A stretch of DNA of 44,363 nt from Symbiodinium natans (lineage: Eukaryota > Sar > Dinophyceae > Suessiales > Symbiodiniaceae). Both the position numbers and the translations under genes were made by a program. Positions 1 to 10,500 of this stretch are shown one piece after another; position 1 is the first letter of the stretch, and each line of letters opens with the position of its first letter. The stretch is from contig CAJNDS010000095.1 in the NCBI GenBank assembly GCA_905221605.1, forward strand, positions 188,001 to 232,363, given 5' to 3'. A model generated the notes under the pieces. It did not search any database, was not told the origin of the DNA, and saw nothing but the letters and a program-made list of their open reading frames with translations.

Positions 1-46
1 AGGGCTTGCTAAGCTGATCCCTACCTGTTCTTGTACAAATGCGCAG

Positions 47-3000
47 GCACTGCAAGCCAGCAGCAGCTTGGCACTTCGCAGGGCCGAGAGATGTGACGCA
101 GCAGAGGCTGAGACTGCACGGCTGCAGGGTGAAGTGGTTCATCTACGTACAGAGGAGAAGCGTCTGCGACTCCTCGAGGAACGACTGGAACAAGCACAGA
201 GCTTGATGCAAGACAAGGAATCTGCCGAAAGGCGAGCCGATCACGCCACGCGACGAGCGGACACGGCGGAGCAACGGGCGAAGACCTTGGAGAGCCATGC
301 CAAGTCCTTGGAGTTGCAACTCCTGACAGTCACGACGGACCTGGAAGCAGCAAACCTTGCGGTGCAGGAGGCACATGACAAGACGAGGTTACAATCAGAA
401 GAGCTCACAGCAGAGCTCAAGCTCACCGAGGCAGCTCGTTCCGAAATGGAAATCAAACTTAAGGAAGTGTTGCAAGAGCTTGCAAACACGAACGCTGGTA
501 ACGCAGCTCTTCGTCGAAAGGTAGATGCAGACATCCTGGAACTGAATGCCCAGCTTTCTGACAGCCGTGCGCGATGTGAGCGAGGTGATGTCCAGTTAGA
601 AGCAGAACGTGAGAAAAGTCAGCATGCAACGAACAAGGCCTTGCTTCTAGAGGACCAGGTTGCCAAGATGCAAGATCGTGAGATGACCAGCAATGCGGAA
701 GTTAGTGGATTGCTGGAGGAAAATGCCACCTTGCGGAAGGATCTCGCCCGTGCCAACGCAGCTCGGGAGGCCGCGGAGCAGCGAGTGGCTCCGCTGGCCT
801 CAGAAGCATCTAAGCTGAAGGATGAGAAGCTGGCCGCTGAGGAAGAGGCAAAGTCCTGTCGTTTGCAGATGGAAGCAACTCGCATGGCGCACTACGAGCA
901 GGACCTCACACACACACACACAGACATGTGTGTGTGTGTGTGCGGGTCCATGAAGCGTGCGATGGTACATACATTACATATATATATATGTATATAGGTA
1001 TAACATCTTAAGAGTCTTTTCTAGTGGCTCACAAGCATGTTCAGGAGACGGTATTTGGGATTTCTTTTTTCCATTGCTCGTGCAGACGGTAAGGGGACAT
1101 GTTAAACACGTCGTAAATATCAGGGACAGCACATGGTGTCAGCGCCTAGGGCTTTCGGCTGAGGTCCTTAAGGGAGTGCCATGAATTTGCATTTGTTTTG
1201 CTGGTTTTTTCGGTGTGAACACATGTTGCCAGCTGCATCAGAGGCCTGCGAAGCTTGACGATATCACCCTTGCAACATTTTGCCAGGGCCGCCTGGGTCC
1301 CAATTCCAAGTGAGTGCAAAGCAGATGGCCCCGCAACTGCCAGGGAGGAAGCACTCAAAGTCGAGGGTTGGTTCGCTACCCATGAGTGAGCCTGGAGCCT
1401 CACTTGCGTGCGATTGAGCGTTGAGAACGTCGTGCCGTCTGCCAGCGCAGATCTTTTCTGGGAGTCCAGACCAGCTGAATATATCACGCAGCTTCAACTC
1501 GACAAATCACGTCTATTTACACACATTGTTGAGCACCTGACCGGTGTGTTGGCGCTGTGCTGACACCCCGAACAACCCCGACGGCTTGCCGGGCTTCGGG
1601 CCCGCCGCCGTTGCCTCTCTGGTTGCCTTGCCATGCCCCGATTCCCGCGAGAGAAACATCGGATTGCAGGTCCGACGCCAAGCCCTCCCGTACTGATCTC
1701 TTGCCTGCAACCCTTGAACACCTAGACCCTTGAACACATAGAACATATTTTGCCTGTGTGATTTTCTGTGCCTCGTACTACAGTTTCAGACAGACCGACA
1801 TCACCGTATTCACCGGTAACATCTTTCTTGTGCTTCAACTGCATTGCTTTGTTGCAGGACCGCGATGTGCGTAGGCTACAGGAACGCGCGGCCGCTCAAA
1901 GCGAGGAGTTGGAGAGGCTGCAGACGTTGATCGCCAGATGCTCAGTACGGAAGGTGGAAACACAACAGTGCGAGAACAGGACGTGCGGGCAAAATTCCTG
2001 ATGTTGCGTTTCTGCTTTATGCCATCAGCACACCGCGACCCACACGAAAGCTTGCAACGGTCTCATTTGACCGGTGACGAATGTTATTGCATGAGACTAG
2101 CGCTGTGAAGTCTAAATTAATTAAGGCCATGGGCAGCTGTGACCGGCTTGGACTTTGATAAATCCTTTACATTGTGCAGCAATACTGTGCATCGTGGCTG
2201 CAGTCTCACGTGTCCAAACATGCGCTTCAGGTGCAGACGATGTAGCTTCGACTGCAACATCATCCGCGCAGATGTATCTCAGGGGTCCTTGCTTCCGCTT
2301 CAGAGATGAACTGGCACTGGTGCGCAAGGAGGTGGGAACCGTGCGAGGGGCTCCAAAGAGCCAAAGTCATGCGTCATGCGTTTGTGGATGTTTGTGCGAG
2401 TTCCGACGTCTGCTGCCAGACTCCACGGAGCGGTTGTCCTGCGCTGCCTCCCGCCGTGGCACACGGGCCAAGATCTGTGAATGCACCCTCTTTTTGTTTG
2501 TCTCATGAGTTTCGGCATTTTTGCAACATCTTGCAATTCGCGTAGACCAAGACCCGGCGTCTAGCTTCTCCTCGAGTGCGCGAGAGCCCACTGGCTTTGA
2601 CGCAGGCTTCCACCGTCCCCGTCCCTCTAAGACTCTGACACTGCGGTCCTCTGACAGGCACGGGCAAGGTCTGGATCCGGATCGCGGAGGCAGAGCAACC
2701 TGGCTTTGCTATGCTTTGCTGTCCCAGACGCCTGATGACCTTTTTGAAGGCCTTCCAGCTTCGCCAGTACTGCCACATCTGCCACTCCAGATGCGGATGA
2801 GTTTTAACGACAACGAGTATGGCCTATGCCCGCAGCAAGTTTTTCTGGCCCAGAGAATAGCTTTGGCCGATTTCCTTACAATCGAACTTCGAACATTCTG
2901 CGTTGCTTGTTGACTCATGTTAACTCCATACATCTCCAATACTGTTGATCTTGTCTGGAGAAGTTTGATGCGAGACACATAAGACGTGTGTCCCTTCGTT

Positions 3001-3643
3001 CTGTTGTCTCCTGCACGAGCATGATCCAGGCGGCAACAAAGGCATTAAACGTGGCTTAAATGCTTCATTCACTTCTTTGCGACTTAGCTGTTACCTTGCA
3101 CGCTTGCAGCAATTGCAGCTGGCTTGCTCTGCAACCATTTGCAGCTGAAGCGAGGTGTGGTGTTTGACAGATGTGTTTGGCAGAATGCAGAGGCATGTGA
3201 AGTAGCATCGACAGCTTATTTCAGGTAGCGCACGCCAGACCTCATGCAGCCCGCAAACCCACTGACCAGACACTTCAGACAGACGAGCATGATCGAGCAT
3301 GGACTACATGGACTGCTCTGCTATCCTGGGTTTTCGCCAACATTATGACATTGAATTGACCGGCATGTCGTTTGCTTGCATTCATGACGGGGATGCCATG
3401 CAAATGCCCTCGCCGTGGTCTAGCTGACCTGCTTCGTCGATTTTGATCTCTCCGACATCTTTTTCTTTCTGTGTCTTCGTGTCTCTTGCTTGCAGCCAGG
3501 TCCGTGCCAAAGGTTCCAAGGACCCTCTCGACTCCGGGGTGCCTCATCGCAGTCATAGCAGCCACAGCAACGGAAACAGCGAGTTGAGAGTTTCAAAGAG
3601 CTGCAGAGAGTGCAGACCGGAGCTGCTGGACCCGCTTCTCTGA
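47..3643 (+). CDS. Coiled-coil protein, 3' part of gene (5'-partial, 5 exons)
   Basis: Exons 47-901, 1858-1936, 2658-2789, 3110-3224 and 3496-3643 (TGA). The phases close across all four introns. The first exon begins right after an AG acceptor at 45-46, so the gene starts upstream of the window. It codes for about 285 residues of almost pure heptad coiled coil rich in E, A, L, K and R (for example LRTEEKRLRLLEERLEQAQ), with no domain I recognise. The next exons add a short coil (RRLQERAAAQSEELERLQ), then a hydrophobic, Cys-bearing stretch (GKVWIRIAEAEQPGF, LRQYCHICHS) and a Ser/Arg-rich tail ending in LLDPLL. The exon 3-5 frames have about 70% GC at third positions. Intron donors are GA, GA, GA and GT, all with AG acceptors. 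The likely role is structural (cytoskeletal or flagellar), by composition only. Confidence is high for exons 1-2 and moderate for the tail. Confidence 0.72.
901..949. repeat. Perfect (CA)8/(TG)8 hairpin lying on a splice donor
   Basis: Positions 907-922 are (CA)8, 923-926 are GACA and 927-942 are (TG)8, giving a 16-bp perfect stem with a 4-nt loop. The flanks GGACC (901-905) and GGTCC (945-949) extend the pairing. The proposed GA donor of intron 1 (902) sits in the base of this stem. Confidence 0.8.
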
Positions 3644-3950
3644 GGTATCCAGGCCGTCCGGGACTGTCGGCCCCGGCCCCAGCAACATTCGGGCAAGAAT
3701 TGGGCAACGCATGCCGCGCTCACACTGTGCACGGTGCCTGAGATGGCAGCGGGCTTGCCTCCTTCACTTCCAGGCCTGCCCTGATTTGCCATGATCTGCC
3801 ATGCGCTTGAAAAGTAAGTCCAAATCAAAAGAGGCTCAGCAACTGTCTGTGTTTTTCGGAGGTGACATGTCTCCTTTCCACCCGCCGATGTTGCTTGGCA
3901 GGCGAACCTCAAGCTTTGAGAAGAGACTCGTTTGATTGATTTCCGTGATT

Positions 3951-4511
3951 TCATCTAAGCTTGTCATTGGTGAAGGTCGCTCTCACACGCAATAGCTGCC
4001 TCGCCGATGGTGCCTCATGGAGCTCCTTCCTCCCCTTCTGGCTTAGTCCATTCAACATCGCATCTGATGAATCTACAGAGTTTGGTGCCATCAATTTCGC
4101 ATTCACAGACCTCCATGTTCCAACCAGTGCCGGGCTGAGTGCATGCCTCCATATCATCTGTGCAAGACATCGGCAGGTGGTGTGTGGTCCTAGGCAAACT
4201 TCCAGTTCACCTTCAATGCGCCAGAACAAGTGAAATCGGCTTCGCCAGACATCAGGATCGGCTTTAGCCACGATCAGGACCGTCAGGATGTATACTAGGT
4301 TGGCGGCTGTTTGGCTTGGTGAGGCCTCAGCAGACTGAGCCCTTGACACCCCAGGTGGGAGGGCCTGGGTAGATCTGCAGCTCGGCGCGCTGCCTACTGC
4401 TGCGCCAGGCAACCCCGACGCTGTCCACGACATCTGGGCAAGCTGCAGCGCCGTCAGCACCCTCAGCACATTGTGGGCTTCCTCATGAAGGGGCAACGCC
4501 TTCGCAGCCAT
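3951..4511 (-). CDS. Hypothetical protein on the minus strand, unsupported
   Basis: An open frame of 186 codons from ATG at 4511 to TGA at 3951, the longest minus-strand frame in the spacer between the coiled-coil and RRM genes. The first 40 codons have GC-rich third positions and read like protein (ALPLHEEAHNVLRVLTALQL). The centre has a hydrophobic run (NLVYILTVLIVAKADPDVW). No family is recognised and no flanking exon could be joined. It would be the only minus-strand gene in the window, so it may be chance or a relic of an older gene. Confidence 0.25.
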   Translation of the reverse strand: MAAKALPLHEEAHNVLRVLTALQLAQMSWTASGLPGAAVGSAPSCRSTQALPPGVSRAQSAEASPSQTAANLVYILTVLIVAKADPDVWRSRFHLFWRIEGELEVCLGPHTTCRCLAQMIWRHALSPALVGTWRSVNAKLMAPNSVDSSDAMLNGLSQKGRKELHEAPSARQLLRVRATFTNDKLR

Positions 4512-4671
4512 CCGTGCCTTGGACGGCAGTCATGGTCGAATGTACGGTGCGTACGGTGACTAGTTTTCCCTGAGCTTTCTTGGGTGCCTGTGCAGGTGCG
4601 CATGCGAGATGCTCAGCACCCTGCTTTGGGGGTGTGCCAGGACAGGACAGTGCTGAGCGGAGCATGACACT

Positions 4672-5092
4672 ATGAGGCTGAGAGTGGCAGGAGCCGATGA
4701 GCTGCGACACACAGCTGATGCAATGTATTTCCGCGTGCCGGAGAGATGTCGAGGCCGGTGCTTGCAGTGGCTTCGAAGGGGGGAGCCTTCTGGGGGGCTG
4801 GGGGGGCTTTGTGTTGGGATCTTTGGGGCGAGGCCAAAGCAGCTGAGCGCCGTGCTCAAGGCCAGAAGCAGCGGCCCTTGCAGAGACTGGCGATGTGCAG
4901 CGATGTGCAGCGTTCAGCTCCAAAAGCAGCAGAGACTTGGCAATGCCAAGGTATGTTGATCCGGACTTTCCGGCCGACTCAAGGGCACTCTGGGTGAACG
5001 GTCTTCAAACCCAGACTTTGGAAACTTTGGAGTTTGAAGCCTTCGATGCTTGCTGTCGCTATGTGGACGACATGTGGACACTGTGTGGTTGA
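4672..5092 (+). other. Unresolved coding-like block with a calpain-like fragment
   Basis: All three + frames stay open for long stretches here and frame choice is not possible by eye. One frame starts ATG at 4672 and could end at a good donor (AAG|GTATGT, 4952). Another contains RYVDPDFPADSRALW (about 4949-4993), which resembles the start of the calpain catalytic core (pattern D-x-x-FPA-x-x-x-SL). No catalytic-Cys exon follows before the RRM gene begins at 5436. The rest of 3644-5435 shows nothing else I can support. Confidence 0.3.
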
Positions 5093-5435
5093 CCAGCTCC
5101 CAGCGACACTGCCATCATTAATTCATGAATATTCATGAAGTTCCACGTCACTTCGAGCTTCACTACAGCATAGCAATGCAGAGCATAGAGCACACAGACG
5201 ACTTCCCTTGTAGCATAGGACCCAGCCATGCTCACACAACCCAAACCACCAAACCTGCAACTCTTCTTGAGACAGTCCTCCACATGCAGCAACCAACTCA
5301 CAAAACACCAGCCGATCAATGATTCAATACTAGCTTCACGCAGCTTTCGCAAGGGTTGCGCTTGGCCTATCCGAAGGCTGGCACCAACGTGAGTCTGCTG
5401 TTTGTATTGACATGTTTTGGCGCATGTGTCAGGCG

Positions 5436-7520
5436 ATGGCGGAAGGCAGAAAACTCTTCGTTGCGAAGCTGCCGCTGGACACTGATTGCCGATGTTGCTG
5501 TGTTTGGAGAATCCCGTTCGGTTGTGTTGTATTGCTTTTGAAGTGCTGCGCATGCACGCGACTGTTGAAGGACATTCGAGAAGATGAAATTGAACAGGCT
5601 GCATGCAAACTGAGCCAGTTGTAGATGCGGGCCAGGGTGAGGCAAATCCTTGTCAGCGCAGGTCTTCAGAACGTACGGGCCTGTGGAGGAGGCAGCAGTT
5701 CAACAACTGTGCTTGCAGCCGAAGGTAGGCATCGTGCACACACACGAATGCGCATCCAATCACGAACTAGGCAATCTTGATGGATGCATCTCGATCGAAC
5801 AGGCCTGACGAGGCAGCCTGAGCAAGCGAAGTAGAAACAGCGAGCGAGGGCGAGAGAGAAGAGAGGCAGATAATGGAGAGAGAGAAAAAGAGAGAGAGAG
5901 AGAGAGAGACGGAGAGGGGGGGCCTAGCGTGTGGAGAGAGAGAGAGAGAGAGAGACGGAGAGAGAGAGATTTACCATTTTGGCCCAAGTCTGGGGGAGGG
6001 AACCCGCCCCTCGATCCTGGGCTTGAGTCGCCGCGCCGCTCTTTCAAGCCCGACAGCGCGCCTGTGTCCCTAACCCTTCAAGGGCCTGTGGTTTCCGTTC
6101 GATGGACAGGCTGGCATCTTTCCTGGACCTTTCCATAACTTGGTTTGAGAACCCTGAAGAACACAGCGCGCAGGGGGGCTGTAGCAGCTGCAAATCGATA
6201 CCGACACCTCCAAATAGCAGAGCATAGTTTGCACATGCTTACCACCCTTCCCCAGGACCTTCTCCGTCAAGAATATTACCCTACATCCATACTGTCCACG
6301 GTCTAGCCATGGGAGACCGACCCCGAGATGCGCAAGGGAGATTCGTGGCGATGGCGATGGCAAGGGGGAGGAACCCGCGTACGCAACCATCGAGCTCGAG
6401 CACTCCACCAAGTGAAGAAAATCAAAGACCGCGGGGACAAAGGCAAGTCGCCGAGTCAAACCTGGGGGGCATGTGAAATAACATCGCCCACCAGACAAAC
6501 CACTGAAGCGGACCCGGGGGCATGTGCAATACCATCGCCCACCACACGGCAAACCACAACGACGCAACCAAGACCTCCATGTGAAATACCATCGGAGGCA
6601 CCGAGCGCCCACTTCCACCACCACAACCAAGCTGGCAACCAGGACCCACACAACCACACCTCACCACCATGGTGGAAACCACCAACCCAGCAGCCGATTG
6701 GGGCGCAATCTGAGAAGAAAAGACAACAGACAGGGAGAAGATCACCATGAAAGTGGACAGCCAAGAGCAGCGCTGAAAAAATGAGCCGCGTCTAGGAACA
6801 GTGTAAAATATCCATCGTATTGAAAGTTTTTCTCTCGCTGCCAATTCTGTAGGGGGAGAACTTTGACTTAGGCAGACTCAGTAAATTCGCATCCGTTCCC
6901 CTCTGTCCTCGTGGGTCCCGGGTGTTGTTCGTTGACTTGGGGGATGTTCGATTGTTGGAGGGAGGGGGACCACAAATGGGCATCCCTGGCCATTGCCAAA
7001 TTCGCAGTGGGGGGGAGCCAATCCAATGGGACGGGGCCTTAATTCAGGGCGGAAACTACAGACAGCGTAAGTCCTCACCATGCACGTTTTTGCCCCACCC
7101 GTAGCCAAAGCGGCCATTTTCAGAACGTACTGGGTTTCACACCGAAGACTAACTCTGTCGTGCGCGGTTATTGGGGCGGCTCCCTTCCTTAAGGGGGCGG
7201 GGTCATACGCCTAGCAAGCAAGCAAGCAAGAGATTGACAGACAGACAGACAAACAGACAGACGGACAGACAGACAGACAGACGGACAGACAGACAGACAG
7301 ACACAGACAGGGACAGACAGAGACATACACAGAGACAGAGACAGGCAGAGACAGGCAGAGACAGACAGAGACAGACAGAGACAGACAGAGACAGACAGAG
7401 ACAGACAGAGACAGACAGAGACAGACAGAGACAGACAGACAGAGACACAGACAGGCAGGCAGGAAGGCAGGCAGGCAGGTGGGCAGAAAAACAGACAGAG
7501 ACAGAGAGAGACAGACAGAC

Positions 7521-7584
<64 letters not shown>

Positions 7585-10500
7585 GCTGGTAGCAGAGGAA
7601 GTAAAGACGAAGATGTAGGAAAGGAAGTACATGTTGATGACGTAGAAGAGATGAGTGGAATGATGTGTGAGTACGATGAATGTTGCACGGGCATTGTGAC
7701 ACAATGTTGGTTCTTATTTCGTGCTCCAATGGTTTCAATGTGAACTTCCTCTCCATGTGCTCTGCGGCACTTGCACCAGCGCTGCGTCACAACATGTTGC
7801 AAATGCAACAGTGTCTTCCGAAAATTAATGTTTGAAATTTTCCACGACCACATTTCAAACATACAAAGAAGTGCTCCAAGACTGCTTCGCTCGGCCACGT
7901 GTTGCCAAGATGCCGTGGAAAGAAGTGCTCAAAAACGCTTCGCTCGACCATATGTTGCGAAGGTACCATCCAAGAATTGCCCGGACAAGCTTCAGCAAAG
8001 CTTGTGTGTTTACGCAATAACCGACAACGATGCCGCACCATATCGTACCATGCACAGCCTGCTTTACAGGATGTCTATAACGGTCACTTCTTGCAGTGTC
8101 GCAAAGACAGCTCCAAAGATCGCAGCCCGAAAACCTAAACCTCAAACCCCAAGCCCTAGCGCGAAGTAACCCAAAGTTTGTCAATGCCGCCGTGGAGTAC
8201 GCCGTGAGGCGAGCGTGCGAACAATGGGGTGGAAGCTCGCTGCAGCTCGCTTTCGGATGTCGTGCTTGTGTTCTGATCCTGGGCCCCTCTGTCTCCGAGT
8301 CTTCCTTGTTTCTTGGGTCTGGTCCCTGTGCGTTTTCCGATCCGGTTTTGCAAGACAGAAAGAACGAGAAACAAAACAGTACAGAAACAAAGAAACAATG
8401 AAATGAAGAACCACATAAAGACAGACCGCAAGATACACGAAAGACACAGAAAGAACGAATGTTTTTTGAAATGCATAAAGAAGCACAGGACGGACAGGCA
8501 CAACTCGTTGAGAGACACACCATGACACGAAAACATGAATCCGAATGGCACATACAGGTGATGGTGATGGTGGGTTCAGTAGGTTTGTGCGGATTGGGGG
8601 AAGGCTTCGGACCGGTTTGACTGGAGGTGTTGGGATCCGTTGTTGTTTGTGGGAAGAGGGGTTGATACAGAGTGAGGGGTTGAGAGTAATTCCACGACAC
8701 GCCGGCTTCCAACACTTTGAAGTGAAACCCCAAAGAGTGGAACCCCAAAGGGTGTGTCTGTGTCTGTGGTACATCCCCGAATCGCGACTGATTCCATGCC
8801 ACAGGTGAACCTCACCTCACTCGCTCACTGACTCACTCAAACATTCACTCACTCGCTCGCTCACTCACGCACAGGCCCCAAACAGGGCGCGCACCCGCAG
8901 GGGGGTTTCTCCCCATGTGAAGTTTCCCGCCATGCCCCAAAGAAAGACTAAATGACTAAGGAACGGTGGGAAGGCATGAATAAGGACATATCAAAACGAA
9001 GAAGTTTGGGCATACTAAAAAAGCCGACCAAGTTAGTAAATGCAACAAAAACCAAATAAGTAGATTTAACACGTAAATGTCTAAATGTCAACAAAAGCAT
9101 AAAGAAGCACAGACAAACAGACAGACAAAAAGAAAGACATGCAGAACAAAAGACAAGGAAAGAACGAGCGAAATAGACAAAGATAGAAATGAAAAAAGAT
9201 GCAAAGGTACAGAAGACAAACAGCATAAATACAGAACTAACGACATCAGTGCATAAAGAAGAGGAAAGGCTCGGGCACCTCAAGCCTGCAGAGGAAGAAG
9301 AACAAGAAGAAGAAGCAGAAGAGTGTGAGAGGCAGAGCGGCGGGGGAGCGAGCGAGTGAGTTAGAGCCAGAGTGAGAGCATGCAAAAGAGAAAGTTTTGA
9401 GTTCCCCTGAACATGATTTGCAGCGCTGCGGCTTCGTCATCTACGAGACGCCGGACGCCGCCAGGACGGCGGTCCAGGCGAGGAGCGCAAGAAACGGCAA
9501 ATCGCTGAGTCGCTGAGAGGGGCTTTCGGCTTGCAAAGGTCCTGAACAATGTCTACCGCTTCCGTGAGGAGATGGCAAAATCTCTCTACCCTCTAGCAGT
9601 GCTTCGAGCGTTCCTAGGCTCTTCTCATCAACCCACCTTCCCAGGAAGCAGCAGATGCCATCCATGTCAGCATGGCCCGGCCACGTGCCAAAGGCGATGG
9701 CAAAGGCAAGGGCAAGGACAGTGAAGCACGAGATTTTGTGAGATCACGTGTGGAAATGTAGTTGGAGTCGAATGTGTGCAAAAGGACGGAGGACACAGCA
9801 ATGACCGAGGCTGTGTTGAAACAAACGCTGCATGTTCTGTCAGCCAAAAAAGTCACAGGGGGATGTATGACAGGACCAGCTGGCGGTCTGAGGGAGCCCC
9901 GTGCCCAGCGCCTGCAAACTCTTGAAAGCTCCTTGAGCCCGCGCTTGATTTCTAGGGCTCCTCCCGGCCGACCGGTCTACAGAGGTGTGGGTGTGCGATT
10001 GCAGCGATGGCAGTTGTGCAAGTTTCCATCTTAGACGCAGTGTCAATACCACCCAGAGCATGCCCAGGGCATGCCCAGAGCATGCCAAGAGCATGCCAAG
10101 ATCAGCACTTCCAGAAGTCTGACAGCGCACAGCACTCCAGGACCACGCCAAGCGAGAGAGCATTCCAGGCCCTCGAAGAGCTTCCAAATTCAAGCAAAGA
10201 ATAGCCAAGACCAAGACACTACCCTCCAAGAGCGATGTCAAGAGCGATGAATCGAGCAATCGAGGCACTAAAAAGCGATGTTCTGCGTTTCGCGAAGAGG
10301 CTCCAAAAGTGACGACAGTCCTGCACTTCACGAGGTGCACAGTCACCGGACCTGAAAGTTAACGAGGAGCAGGTGCACGGACGGAGAGGAAAGAACGCAC
10401 CGGCCACATTATCACAACATGGGGTCGCTGGGTCAGAGGGGCCATGCGCAAACGCATGGCTTCCTCGCAAGCCCTACATGCATGGAGCGATGTAAGCCTC

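Noticed and set aside
3443-3741. Alternative reading frame at the end of the first gene (RKQRVESFKELQRVQTG to a stop at 3741)
   Set aside because: It reads well, but the frame ending at 3643 keeps phase with the preceding exon (AG acceptor 3494-3495) and has about 73% GC at third positions.
7171-7898. Several long open frames on both strands over the CAGA tract
   Set aside because: They encode only TDRQ, CLSV and similar repeats produced by a stop-free 4-bp microsatellite.
7855-8802. Minus-strand open frame of 315 codons, the longest in the window
   Set aside because: It lies inside intron 3 of a + strand gene, is rich in Ser/Cys/Phe with no domain, runs through a tandem duplication and has no supporting exon. 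Length alone is not enough in low-stop-density sequence.
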